DNA of 64,000 bases, taken from positions 22,880,501-22,944,500 of the forward strand of contig OZ017799.1 of the NCBI GenBank assembly GCA_963969395.1, in the 5' to 3' direction. This stretch comes from Pseudoscleropodium purum. Taxonomy: Eukaryota; Streptophyta; Bryopsida; Hypnales; Brachytheciaceae. The first letter of the stretch is position 1; every line of letters begins with the position of its first letter. This document shows positions 23,019-33,400 of the stretch, in pieces. Below the pieces are notes generated by a model that saw only the letters and a list, made by a program, of their open reading frames with translations, was not told the origin of the DNA and did no database searches. The position numbers were made by a program, and so were the translations under genes.

Positions 23019-25343
23019 ATGTCGTCCGATTACCAGCCTAGTCATGAGGACACAGGTTTGTTGCAGGAAGATTCTGTTGACGTTGAGTGCGAGGAAGCTG
23101 TAGAAGAGAGGCACGGGGACATTCTGCGACCGATTGAGGAGACTGTTGTTGCCGAAGATGAGGCGGCGTGGGAAGTATGCTACGGTGGGCTCATGGCGAA
23201 TGCAAGGTTTTGGGTCCCTTATCATCGCAACTCCGCAGTGTGGGCATTCTTTCGCCTAAGAGACTCGGAGAATGGCGTCGACGTGAAGGTGACCCAGACA
23301 ATGAAGTGCACAGTGTGTCACCCTGGACAGGCAGAGTCCAGCAACTCCCGCAGCAGCACTCGTTCACGAAAGGGCTACGTGCAGTATAACCCTAACCATG
23401 GAATCACAAGTATGAAGAAACATTTGACGAATGAGCATCCGAGCGACTTGGAGAGGTATAAGCGGCAGACAACAGAGGCAGAGAGTTCCAGGCAGAAGTC
23501 GAAGAGAAGGAAGGTGGTGCCACCGTCTAATATCACGTCATTTTTCGGTAACAACAAACCCTACAACAAGAACGATGTGCAGCAGTTGCGGTTCATTGAA
23601 GATGTGGTCCTGTTTATTGCCAAGGGTTACGAAGCTTTGAGCACCATTGAGAGTTCATGGTTCCGCCGTCTTGTCATGCGCCTGGATCCACGGGTGGTGT
23701 GCCCAAGTCGGAGGCAGCTCGTGAATGAGCACATTCCCGCGATGTTTGCGAAGACAATGGAGAGGTATGTGTTGCCTGCAATTGCGAGTTGTGCGACAGC
23801 TACCATCACTTTCGATTTGTGGATGTCAAGGTGCGGTTGGGATACCTTTGCTGTGGTTGTTAATTTCATCGACGAGGGTTGGGTGCCTCGGCACGTTACA
23901 ATGGGCCTCTTCGAAGCGCAAGATACATCTGGTGCTGCGTTGGCTGAGATCATGAAGCCTCTACTCGATCAGTTTCAGTTGCGGGATAAGGTAATCGCTT
24001 GTGTGAAAGATGAAGGTGCCAATTTGGCCACACTCCAGCGTGCTCTGCAGACAACAGTGTCTTGTGCAGTTCTCGACCTTACCAAATCCTACAGTGGAGC
24101 TTGTTTCGGACACATCATGTCGAAGGTCTGCCAATACGCAACCACCGAGGACAAGGTGTGTGTGGGTATGAAGAAGGTCTCCTTGAAGACTGCTCAGAAA
24201 TCGCTGCAGTCGTGTATCACATGGACCAAGAAGTCTGGCGTAGGTCGCAGTGAATGGAACAAGGCATGCATTGAGGCTGGACTGCCTAGTCAGAAACTCA
24301 AAACCCCTGTGAAGACTCGTTTTGCTTCGAAGGTGGTGTTATTCCAGGAGACGTTGGAGTATGCGGACGCCATCAACATCTGCTACAGGCGGCAGTCCCT
24401 GAAATTGCAGGAACGTGTTCCGAGTGGCCTCACGTGGGCAATAGCGAGGACTGTTACCGGGACTCTGAATGCCATTGTGAAGCAGTGCATTCTAAACCAG
24501 ACTCGTGGATACTGGCTCCTCTCTGATGCCCTTGCTGCGGCGTTTCGTGTCTTGGTGGAGTTACAAGATGTCCATGATCAGCGAGCGTTGGTTGTTCCTG
24601 CTCTCCGAGTTGGTGACTTCGAGTCCGAGATTGAGATGCTCAAGATGAGGATGGCTCGCGAGGCTATTGGAGTTCTGAAGCCTTTTCTTGCCTTTGCTGA
24701 TGTGTTCAACGAGTCCAAGGCTCACAACATGTTGGCTCTGATGTTAGACCCACGCTTCAAGGGCTTGGAGTGCATCATTGAGTACATCGGCGTCGCGAAG
24801 GCAAAGGAGATTGTACAGAGCTATGACACGGCGGTGCTGATTCCTTTTCTGATCAAGGTACACAAATTCCTGAACCCTGGTGGAATTCCAGCCCCTGCTC
24901 CTGCTCCGAGGTCATCCAACGTACTGTTCGGTGATGCAGCATCGACTGAGGAAGCTTGCGAGGGCATCCTTACTGCTGAACTGTCCCTTTTCCGACGCTT
25001 GACTGTGGTTCCTGCAGAGGCAGAGAAACCCTTGACATGGTGGAAGGAGAATGGAAGCCGTTTTCCATCTGTGGCCTTCTTGGCCCGCCAGATTCTGGCA
25101 ATTCCGGGATCGCAAATTGAAACTGAGCGCATCTTCAGTATTGCTGGCGTGCTTATAGGCCTGCGTCGGTGCCGCCTTGGCCTGGACAACTTAGACTCTT
25201 TGATCATGATCTTCAAAAATTGGCTTGATGATGCGCGTCATGAGTGTGAGGTTGTTGCAAAGGACGTACAGGAGTTCTACAGGAAGGAGGCTGATTTACT
25301 TGATGCTGCCAAAGATGAGCTTGAAGATGCTAGTTTTTTTTAA
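23019..25343 (+). CDS. hAT-family transposase (intact)
   Basis: This single-exon 774-aa ORF fills the hAT element and would catalyse cut-and-paste transposition in the nucleus. A BED-type zinc finger spans about 50-141 (W75, C97/C100, H135/H140) and is followed by a basic KSKRRK (160-165), a likely nuclear signal. The catalytic core shows TFDLW (D266) and CVKDEGANL (D331). The C-terminal hATC dimerisation domain has WW at 674-675 and GSQIETERIFSIAG, whose E703 aligns with the conserved SE.R.FS glutamate. Residue assignments come from family knowledge, not an alignment run here. There are no internal stops or frameshifts, and length is usual for Ac/Tam3-like enzymes. ATG at 23,019 is chosen as the first Met of the open frame. 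It differs clearly from the DUF659-type dead transposase next door. Confidence 0.95.
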   Translation: MSSDYQPSHEDTGLLQEDSVDVECEEAVEERHGDILRPIEETVVAEDEAAWEVCYGGLMANARFWVPYHRNSAVWAFFRLRDSENGVDVKVTQTMKCTVCHPGQAESSNSRSSTRSRKGYVQYNPNHGITSMKKHLTNEHPSDLERYKRQTTEAESSRQKSKRRKVVPPSNITSFFGNNKPYNKNDVQQLRFIEDVVLFIAKGYEALSTIESSWFRRLVMRLDPRVVCPSRRQLVNEHIPAMFAKTMERYVLPAIASCATATITFDLWMSRCGWDTFAVVVNFIDEGWVPRHVTMGLFEAQDTSGAALAEIMKPLLDQFQLRDKVIACVKDEGANLATLQRALQTTVSCAVLDLTKSYSGACFGHIMSKVCQYATTEDKVCVGMKKVSLKTAQKSLQSCITWTKKSGVGRSEWNKACIEAGLPSQKLKTPVKTRFASKVVLFQETLEYADAINICYRRQSLKLQERVPSGLTWAIARTVTGTLNAIVKQCILNQTRGYWLLSDALAAAFRVLVELQDVHDQRALVVPALRVGDFESEIEMLKMRMAREAIGVLKPFLAFADVFNESKAHNMLALMLDPRFKGLECIIEYIGVAKAKEIVQSYDTAVLIPFLIKVHKFLNPGGIPAPAPAPRSSNVLFGDAASTEEACEGILTAELSLFRRLTVVPAEAEKPLTWWKENGSRFPSVAFLARQILAIPGSQIETERIFSIAGVLIGLRRCRLGLDNLDSLIMIFKNWLDDARHECEVVAKDVQEFYRKEADLLDAAKDELEDASFF

Positions 25344-25730
25344 GCTGCCGAAGATTCCGATGGTGAGGAGTAGAAGTATTGCCGCTGTTGCTGTTGCTGG
25401 TCTGCCTAGGACAGTCATGGTACTGCAAGCCTTTAGTGCCCGGTTCTCGCTTATTTTCTTCCTGCTCAACATTTTTAGTGGCTTCTCATGGTACATGTGA
25501 TGGTGGCAGTATCTTTGTTTTGTTAAGCCTGTTTCCAGGAAGGATATTTTCAAGGATGCTTGTAAAGCTCAACCTAAACCATCAATGATGTGCTGGTGTG
25601 AAATTGCTTGACAATCTCAAACAAAACTCATGTTTGTATTCTCATTGCAAATATTGATCATAATTTTGTCTTGTATTGTCTGTATTGTGTCAATTCTATT
25701 CAACAGTGTAGTCACAGATAGATGCCCTGC

Positions 25731-25790
25731 GAGTTTTTTGTTTGGTGTAAGAGTTTTTTGTTTGGTGTATGAGTTTTTTGTTTGGTGTAT
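25731..25790 (+). repeat. 20-bp tandem repeat, 3 units
   Basis: Three units of GAGTTTTTTGTTTGGTGTAT (the first ending AA) lie in the 3' part of the hAT element between the ORF and the right terminus. They could be subterminal binding sites or simple slippage. Confidence 0.85.
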
Positions 25791-25950
25791 GGGTGATTTT
25801 TGAGTGATTTCTGTATGAGTGATTTTTAATACCATACCCGTGTGCATATTGCCCTGGTATTAGTTGTGGTGATATTGCGCTATTGATATTTTGCTATTAA
25901 GCACTGGAAAAATTTAGATTGATATTGTTAATGATTTTAAAAAATACGAT

Positions 25951-25974
25951 TTTCAAATACCATGCACCCGCCCT
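25951..25974 (+). repeat. 24-bp direct repeat, right copy
   Basis: Partner of 22,932-22,955, with two mismatches. It lies about 75 bp inside the right terminus of the hAT element. Confidence 0.75.
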
Positions 25975-26441
25975 CTCTTGGATTCTAAAGACTCTCTATT
26001 ACTTAGAACCGACTGGTATCTCTAAATTATGATACCCGACCAACACTGGTCTCTACCCCCGTGAAAAGAATTAGGTACGGACATAGTCTACACAAAGGTT
26101 GCACCCCGGTTTTAGGGTATGAGTGGGGACTTTATCATAGGAGTTAATGCCCATGTTTGTTGAGTCAACGCCCATACACAATGAGTCCGCATCCAGACAA
26201 TCAATGTTTGACAATGTCCACATACTTACCGCCTGTGCCACTAATTGAATAAGTACCCGCCCAGCACTATTTCCGCCCATACTTCCAAGTCAACCCCAAA
26301 AATCTTGGACTTCATACTAGAGCTCCAAGTTTGGGGTGAGTACTTAGGGGTGATGGGTCTAATAGCCCTTGGGCATTTGGGCTTCACTTTTAACATCCAC
26401 TTTGTTAATTCTAACACCTTTTCTAGCAATTATGGATTATA

Positions 26442-27503
26442 ATGCCTAGTAACTGTAATTTGTATATTCATTGTGATTTGAATTTGAAATACATATCTAC
26501 TTCTACAATGGATATTAATGAAGTTCCTTGCAAAATGCAGCCTTGGGATAAGGGGAGGAATCGTAATTCAAAGGTATCTAAAAAGCACTTGCACATTTTG
26601 CTTGATCCCGATAACCATGTTTTTGCAAGTTGGGAAAACAAACCACAACCATGGATTGTGAGGACTTGTAAGAAATACATTGACTGGTGTTACATAGACA
26701 AAGTATTTGCACACTCTAAGCATAAAAAACATCATAAGTTCAAGAGGACCAACCTTCACTATTGCAAGGACTTGTTGTTCCTTGAAAGATGCATCCAAGT
26801 ATATCAACACCTATATAACACTACATTTGTACATAGAAACGAATCTAAGATTATAATGTTGCGTATGGTGTATGCGGAAGAGAGGCTCCATCGTAGGGTG
26901 GATTGGTATTCAATGAAGAATAAAGTAGGAGTTCCAGAGAGCATTGATATTCCTAGAGTACAAAAATTTATGGGCAAAGGAGGGCCAACAAAGGCAAAAG
27001 GCAATGACAAACCAATTGCAGATGCATGTGTAGAGTGGTCCAAGGACTTAGATGTTGACCTCAAGTTAGGATGTACAAAAGAAGAAATGGATAAAAAACT
27101 CAAAATTCTAAAATCAACTAAATTTGGTCGAATTCTGGAAAACACTATTGAAGATGAAGACATTGGGCCTACTACCTTTGGATTGAGAGAAGTAGGTAGT
27201 AATAGCACAATAGATGGACCATTGTCAAATCCTCTAAATCCTAATACTGAGCGCCTCGTTGAACTTGATAGGAGGGAAGCTAATCTAGATATGTTGGAGC
27301 GTCCAATGATGATTGAAGAGTTGCTATAATCCTATACATTTTTATTAAAGATGATTGAAGATCAAGATGCTCAACTTCATCAACAAAAAGAAACTCCCAA
27401 TATGCAAGTAGAAAACCTAAAGAAAGAATTTAGTATTAAAGAGGAGGGATACAAAAAGAAGATTGAAGACCTTGAGCATGCCCTCCACCTAGTCCATTCA
27501 TGA
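26442..27503 (+). pseudogene. Unrecognised ORF with one in-frame stop and coiled-coil tail
   Basis: An open frame of 295 codons (26,442-27,329) ends in TAA at 27,327-27,329, but the same frame continues for 57 more codons to TGA at 27,501-27,503. The continuation is lysine/glutamate-rich and heptad-like, for example around MQVENLKKEFSIKEEG. That continuity suggests one original gene of about 350 codons with a single nonsense change. The N-terminal half is basic (KHKKHHKFKR) with paired Cys and Trp residues (IVRTCKKYIDWCYIDKVF). MDINEVPCKMQPWDKG at codon 23 could be the true start. I recognise no family. It lies just outside the intact hAT, in the zone of GGGCACGGAC-type motifs, so it may be an accessory ORF of an older transposon or a captured host gene. 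Confidence 0.5.
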
Positions 27504-27650
27504 TGGCATTATTAGAATGATCATCTTTCCATGTTGTTAGGGAGGTAATTAGATATACATAGTGGCATAAGGACATTGTATGTTTGTATATAATATGTAA
27601 AGTTGGAGAATATTGATGACAAAATATTTTGTTACGTTGCCATGTATGAA

Positions 27651-30422
27651 CACTACAAGAAATTGTTGTCCTATGTGACTAGGTTAAATGACTGCAAATT
27701 AGTCACGATGCAATCGCGCGACTAGAAAATGACTTTTGGCCCCCGTAGTCATTTTGGACAAGTCATTTATGTAAATGACTTCAAGTTTATCATCACCATC
27801 CTAGGTTGTATTGGATGGAAAAGTGGATGATAACAATGAAGGGAAAAGATGGAGAAAGAAAAGAGTGTAAAGAAGATGTTTTGAGAATTACCATAGAGAA
27901 AGTGCAATTTTTTCCTTAATGACATGGACATCCATGTGTTCAATCATTTTCAAGTCATTTTCCAGTTGCGGTGATCCCTTGTAAATCTAAGGTGGACTTC
28001 CATGTAGGCAATTATTTTGGAGTCATTTTCCAGTTGAAGATGACCCTTTATGAATCTAATGTAGACTTCCACATAGGTAGTCATTTACTAGTCATTTCAA
28101 AGTTACAATGGACCCATTATACATCTAACGTGGACATTAGGAGTCATTTTGAAGTCATATGGATTTAGGGTTTTTGATTAGGGTTTTCAAGTTGTAGCAA
28201 TGTGTACAAAAAGGAGTGTATTGACAATTAGATGGGGAATAGTCATTCTACAATCACATATGAATAAATTTGAAATATCGCAATAATACATCATACACAA
28301 TATTCAACAAATGTATTGCATGGCTTCCAAAGCCACTTAGTATTTGAATGTGAAGAGTTGAAATGAAAAACCTTTTATACAAGTGGAGTGATAGGAGGCA
28401 AGACAAACCATGTGGGATATGTCAAACACAAAAATTGTGTTATAAGTAATATTTTAGATCTCATTTAGGAATAGTAGATTAATTATTTTCAAAAAAATTT
28501 GAATTAGTAAAAGTTGAAAAATCAATCTCACTTTCATTTCTAAAAATATGTTTTAGATTTTGAGCCTCAAATCAAAAGTTGTAGACAAATTTGAAAAGAA
28601 GATTGGAAAGAATATTTTCTTAACATCTTTTTTTTATTATAGTAGTGTAGAAGACGTAATGTAGTCATTTCCATGTCGTTACCCAACTACAATACTATAA
28701 CTCAGCTTCCACTTGACTAGGCTAAGTCATGTGGAAGTCATAACTGGCCTTTAGTAAATTAGTATTGTAGAAGGTTACTATTAGGAATATTCTAGTCTTT
28801 TTTTGCAATATGGTTCTCAAGTGTAGGCTTAACAATAGAATTGTATGCGTACTTTGGAAGTCAAGGTCCAAAGAATGTGCAAATGCATCCACTTTAGAGC
28901 CCATAAGGTTGACTATTGCTAATTTGGGTAGAATTGATAAATTTAGTGGGTGTAATTGAATTGTTTGTAAAAAAAGACTTGTTCATGCAAAAAATTAGTA
29001 CCTAGGGTGAAGCCGCAAGATATACAAAGGAACTCTATATATACAAAAGATGATGTTGGCTTTTTGTAGTGAATTTCTGCCATAAATTGCCTTGCACGGC
29101 AAAGCCGTTCATTTCCCTAGTCAAGCCATAGAAGTGTTATTTTCCAATGCTATTCACAAAGTTGGATGGAAAGTGGTATTGCACAAAGAAGTCAAGGCCA
29201 AGCGGTAAGTACTCAACTGCATGGATGCCTTCATCACTACTATATGGAGACTATAGGCTTGATAGCTCCACGCCTCCACAAAGTATGTCAAATCCTGCTT
29301 CAGTAGCCAATCTAGTCAGCGCCATTGAGTTGTCAGTGGAAGACAACTTACTAGCATAGGAAAATTATTCAGGCCATCTAGGGTCCTCCTCATGAGATGG
29401 AACTTGTACATAGTAGTCATAGTCTTTAGCAAAGTCACTATGGAAGGTTTCTATCTACAATCATTTACCAGTCATTTCAAAGTTGTTTTTCACTTTCCAA
29501 AAAGATTGTCTATATTCGTCTTGCAATGACATCCACTACGTGACTTGCATGTGACTTTGACATCTGTCATGTCATCATTGTGTACATGGGCTCTGGTTTG
29601 GCATGAAGAACTCCTACAATTCATAATTTCTTTTGTTGAGTGAGTTAAAGTCATCTAGTAGCCTTTGTTGGCTCAATATTTGCATTAATATAGAGTGATG
29701 AAAAAAACGTCCAATGTGAGCTGCATGGTGATGCTAGCCAAGCTAATTCTATTCACTCACACGACAAAAGTTTTTCTTTGACCCCCCTCACTACGTCACT
29801 TCTTTCATTTTACGAATCCTCCAATGGAATGCTAAATCATAAACCATGAAAATTAAAAATTTTAGTCCGTAACAATCATTAAACAACCCAGAAAACCAAA
29901 AAATAAAATACATGTGTCCCTTATGTATGTGCTACCTCTAGTTGCACTTTTGACATTTTTTAGTAGTGTGGAAGTCAAGCTACTACAAAACGGCACTCAC
30001 CCCATAGTCATATTTCTTGTGTGGTATAGTGAGGCGCCATCTTCTTTATCTTTTAGAAGTGCTAAAAGAAAACATACTGGAAGTAACTATCGCAGTTATG
30101 CCAAAGTCATAATATAATCACTCTTAAGTCACCTGAAGTCATGAAATCGGTCCCTACATGACTCTTGCGCGACTGCACCATCCATGTAGGAAGCTTTACC
30201 CTGCCACGTCATTGAAGTCGCGACGTAGTGAACGCAATGTTGTAGATGAAACTGGCTTGGATAATTTTGGTCATCCCGTAGTTGCGATCACAAGTTGAGA
30301 ATGATTGTGATGCTTTGGACTTACACCCGATGGTGCAATTAGAGAGATCTAGTCATTCTGTAGTTGCAAAACCCGTGTAGTTACAATTCTGCAATCACAT
30401 AGGACAACAATTTCTCGCAGTG
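27651..30422. mobile_element. Non-autonomous CACTA-type element
   Basis: The left end is CACTACAAGAAATTGTTG followed by TCCTATGTGA. The reverse complement of the right end is CACTGCGAGAAATTGTTG followed by the same TCCTATGTGA, so the inverted repeats match over 28 bp with two differences. CACTACAAGAA is the classic En/Spm terminus. The flanking triplets (GAA, TTA) do not match, so the duplication is lost or one end derives from another copy. No transposase is present. AGTCATTTT motifs recur throughout, including a ~68-bp tandem unit near the left end. Confidence 0.75.
27953..28160 (+). repeat. ~68-bp tandem repeat, about 3 units
   Basis: AGTCATTTT-headed units start at 27,953, 28,021 and 28,090, with a shorter one at 28,142. 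They share blocks such as TTCCAGTTG, ATCTAA.GT.GAC and TCCA.ATAGG. This fits the subterminal repeat zone of a CACTA element. Confidence 0.75.
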
Positions 30423-33400
30423 TTATTTTGGTTTTAGACCCTTAGTTTACAGTTCAGAGGGGCCACATTATTTTGTGAAGCTTGCAATTGACATGAATAT
30501 CCTCATTATTTTGGTTTTGGACCCTCAATTTACAATGTGTCTGCTTTGCATTGAAAAAAAATATACCAAGGATTTTGGATGTATTCGAAAGAATATTGAA
30601 GTTCACAAATAAAGACATCTGATATAACTTTTGAATTTGGTGATGGTTGAGTGGAACATGAATTAGCTTTGAAATACTTTAAAATAATTATCAGTAGTCC
30701 TCAGCAATGAATGTCAAAGTACAACTTTGATTTTTGTCAAATTTGAAAATAATTGTATTTGTATTTGAATGCCACCTCTCTTCTGTAAGCACTTTATTCC
30801 TACTTTGAGGATAAATTGAACACAATTGGGTTCTATTCAAATTCAATGCTAATCTCCTTCAAGTGTTTAGTATATTGTCTAGTTGTGCCTTCCAAGAAAT
30901 AGACAACCTTGTTTTTTTTCCTATTTCTTGAATATCTAAATGCAAAACCTAACTGAAAAATATCAAATGGTTAGTGACTTGACCCAATTTTGACCAAAGT
31001 AGCCAAAACATTGGTCTACAAAAGATAAAGATAAATTAAAGAAAATTTTATTAAATTAAGCCATACAACATCTAATGTCCTTTCCAAAAAGCTAAAGTAT
31101 ATCTAAAATGGACATTCCTACAAGAAATTAACTATAGATGAAGTTTTGCTTTTAAACTAACCTATCAAACTTCATCTGTCAATATCTTATGACCTAATTA
31201 TCTAAATTCTAAATCTACTACAATAATTACCTTAATGACTTTTGAAATTTATCATAATAAACTTCCCTAGTAATTCCAAAAATTACTAATTCATTTTTTC
31301 TAGTAATTTCTAAAATGACTATTATAAATTTCCTTCATAATTTCTAAATTTATCAAAATAATTTTTTCTAGTAACTTCTAAACCTGCCACAATAACTTTT
31401 CTTAGTAACTTCTAAATTTTCTAACATAACTTCTCAAAACTAGTAACTTCTAAAATTACCTCAACAACTACTTTCAAAACTTTTGAAATTATCCTAGTAA
31501 ATGACCAAAAAGTCAACCAATCTTATCATCTTACCATCAACGATGTCATTTCAGATAAAGGAGGTCTCTTGAGAGGCTTCCAAAATAGTGGAAACTTTTT
31601 TAAAAGCTTCTTACATATTAGAAGCATCTTAAACAGTAAAAGCTTCCTAAATAATAGAAACTTCTTAAGCAGTCTCCTCTTTCACTTTCTCTCACACTCT
31701 TACTTATTCTCTCTCACTATCAATGCTATGAAAACATCAACAATTGTTCAAAGAACAACATGCATTCAACTTCTAAAATTTTAAATCTTCATAATTTTTT
31801 GATTGTGTGATAATTTTCAACACAAAAAATGACACTAAGAGGTCCTGACACTTTTGACAACTAAAAATGAGAGAAGAATAAGTTCTTACACCACTTTAGT
31901 ACATAGTTGTAAGTCAAACCTTTGTTGTCAAAGCTTCACCACCAAGACGAGAGCTATACAAAGACAAAACAAATTTAAAGCTTTGTCATAGACTATGGTT
32001 TAATCACAAAGCATGAAAGAATTGTTAGTATGAAGGTCAAAGCTTTGTCGTATGAGGCAAAAGACACAAAACACTAAAGAAATGTTAGTACAAAAGTCAA
32101 AGCTTCATTGTACAAGGCAAACTTACACAAATAAAGAAATCAACATAAAGACAACACAATAGTTTGTACAAACGAATAAAAGATGACAACCACACAAAGA
32201 AGACTAAATCCAACCACCAAAATACCTCAACTAAAAGTTTGTAGATCTAGACTCTAGGAGATGCCTTTGTTTGGGGTTTCCTATGCAAGGAGCTCAAGCA
32301 AGTGATTTACCAAATGAAAACTAAGTCCAAAATACAAAATCTAATAAATAAGTTGTCACAAGTCTAGATTCTAATCACAAGAGATACCTCTATATTGGAA
32401 TATCTCACATAAAGAGCTTGTTCAAATCACTTTATAAAAAAAAAAGTTGAATTCTAAAGGTCCTAACTAACAACCTCTCCAAAATTTGGCTACGACATTC
32501 TAGGGATCAATATGAAAGCTAATAACAAAAAATAAGCAAGGAAGTTGGGAGACTAAACCTCCCAAAACACAAGAACACAAAAAAGTGAAGAGATTTGGTG
32601 TACTAAATCTTCCAAATTACAAAAATGCAAGCTAAATCTTGGAGGGAACCTATATCCTTCAAGAAAGAGCTCTTAGAAATCAAAAGAATGTGAGCTTTGC
32701 TCACAACAAAAAAAACACAAACATGGTTCAATGGCCAACAATTAGAAGAAGAAAGCCAACATGTTGATTGAACAAGAAAACAAGAAAAAGGGTGATTTGT
32801 AAAAAAAGGAGAGGCCTTAGATCATACTCTTTATAAATGCTCCCCATCCTCAATTTAATTGATAGATATTTCCGGAATTAACATGAACTATTGTTAATTA
32901 TCAGAAAAAAGTCAAATCTACTACTGACCCTCTATAACTTTTGGAAAAAAGTTCCAAATGAAAAACAAATTATGTCATTGATTTTAAAAAGTTCAAATTA
33001 TCCTTCTAGACTTTCTACTTTTATTACCATATCATTCTAGCTTGTGAAAGTTGGCATATTGTAAATTCAAGTAAAGGTAAAATTACTAAATGATGGAATT
33101 TATCCTTTTCAAAGGATTTGACTACCTTGGGTTTTTTGGAAGGTTTGTGAAAGCAAAGAAAGATTCCTCTTTAGCTTTGATTGGACATCATAAGCTCCTG
33201 GTTTATTGGTCAACGTACCAAAATGTTATAAATTCTTCCTAAATTTGATATAGTAGTTGGTTCTCATACTTTTCGTTGTTGGAATGCCATGAAACTTCTT
33301 GAGATGCTTTATTATAACAAAAAAAACTATAGTAATTTTTAGTGGGATTTTAGCACTATTTGGATAATTTCTAGAAATTTTCTATTGCTAGTAAATATGA

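Larger units (their letters stand above)
22493..26048 (+). mobile_element. Complete hAT transposon
   Basis: The 3556-bp element has perfect 17-bp terminal inverted repeats (CAGTGTTGGTCGGGTAT) and a perfect 8-bp target duplication GTCTCTAC (22,485-22,492 and 26,049-26,056). CGGGTA or TACCCG occurs at 22,503, 22,522, 22,643, 25,835 and 26,033, near both ends, as expected for subterminal transposase sites. It encloses one uninterrupted transposase ORF. Its interior is markedly more GC-rich than the host DNA. Identical duplications and an open ORF suggest a recent insertion. Confidence 0.95.

Noticed and set aside
23375..25216. Minus-strand and alternative-frame ORFs over the hAT transposase
   Set aside because: They are shadows of the 774-codon transposase frame in GC-balanced coding DNA.
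29060..29070. TTTTTGTAGTG as another CACTA right end
   Set aside because: It lies inside the 27,651-30,422 element and has no partner left end with matching sequence.
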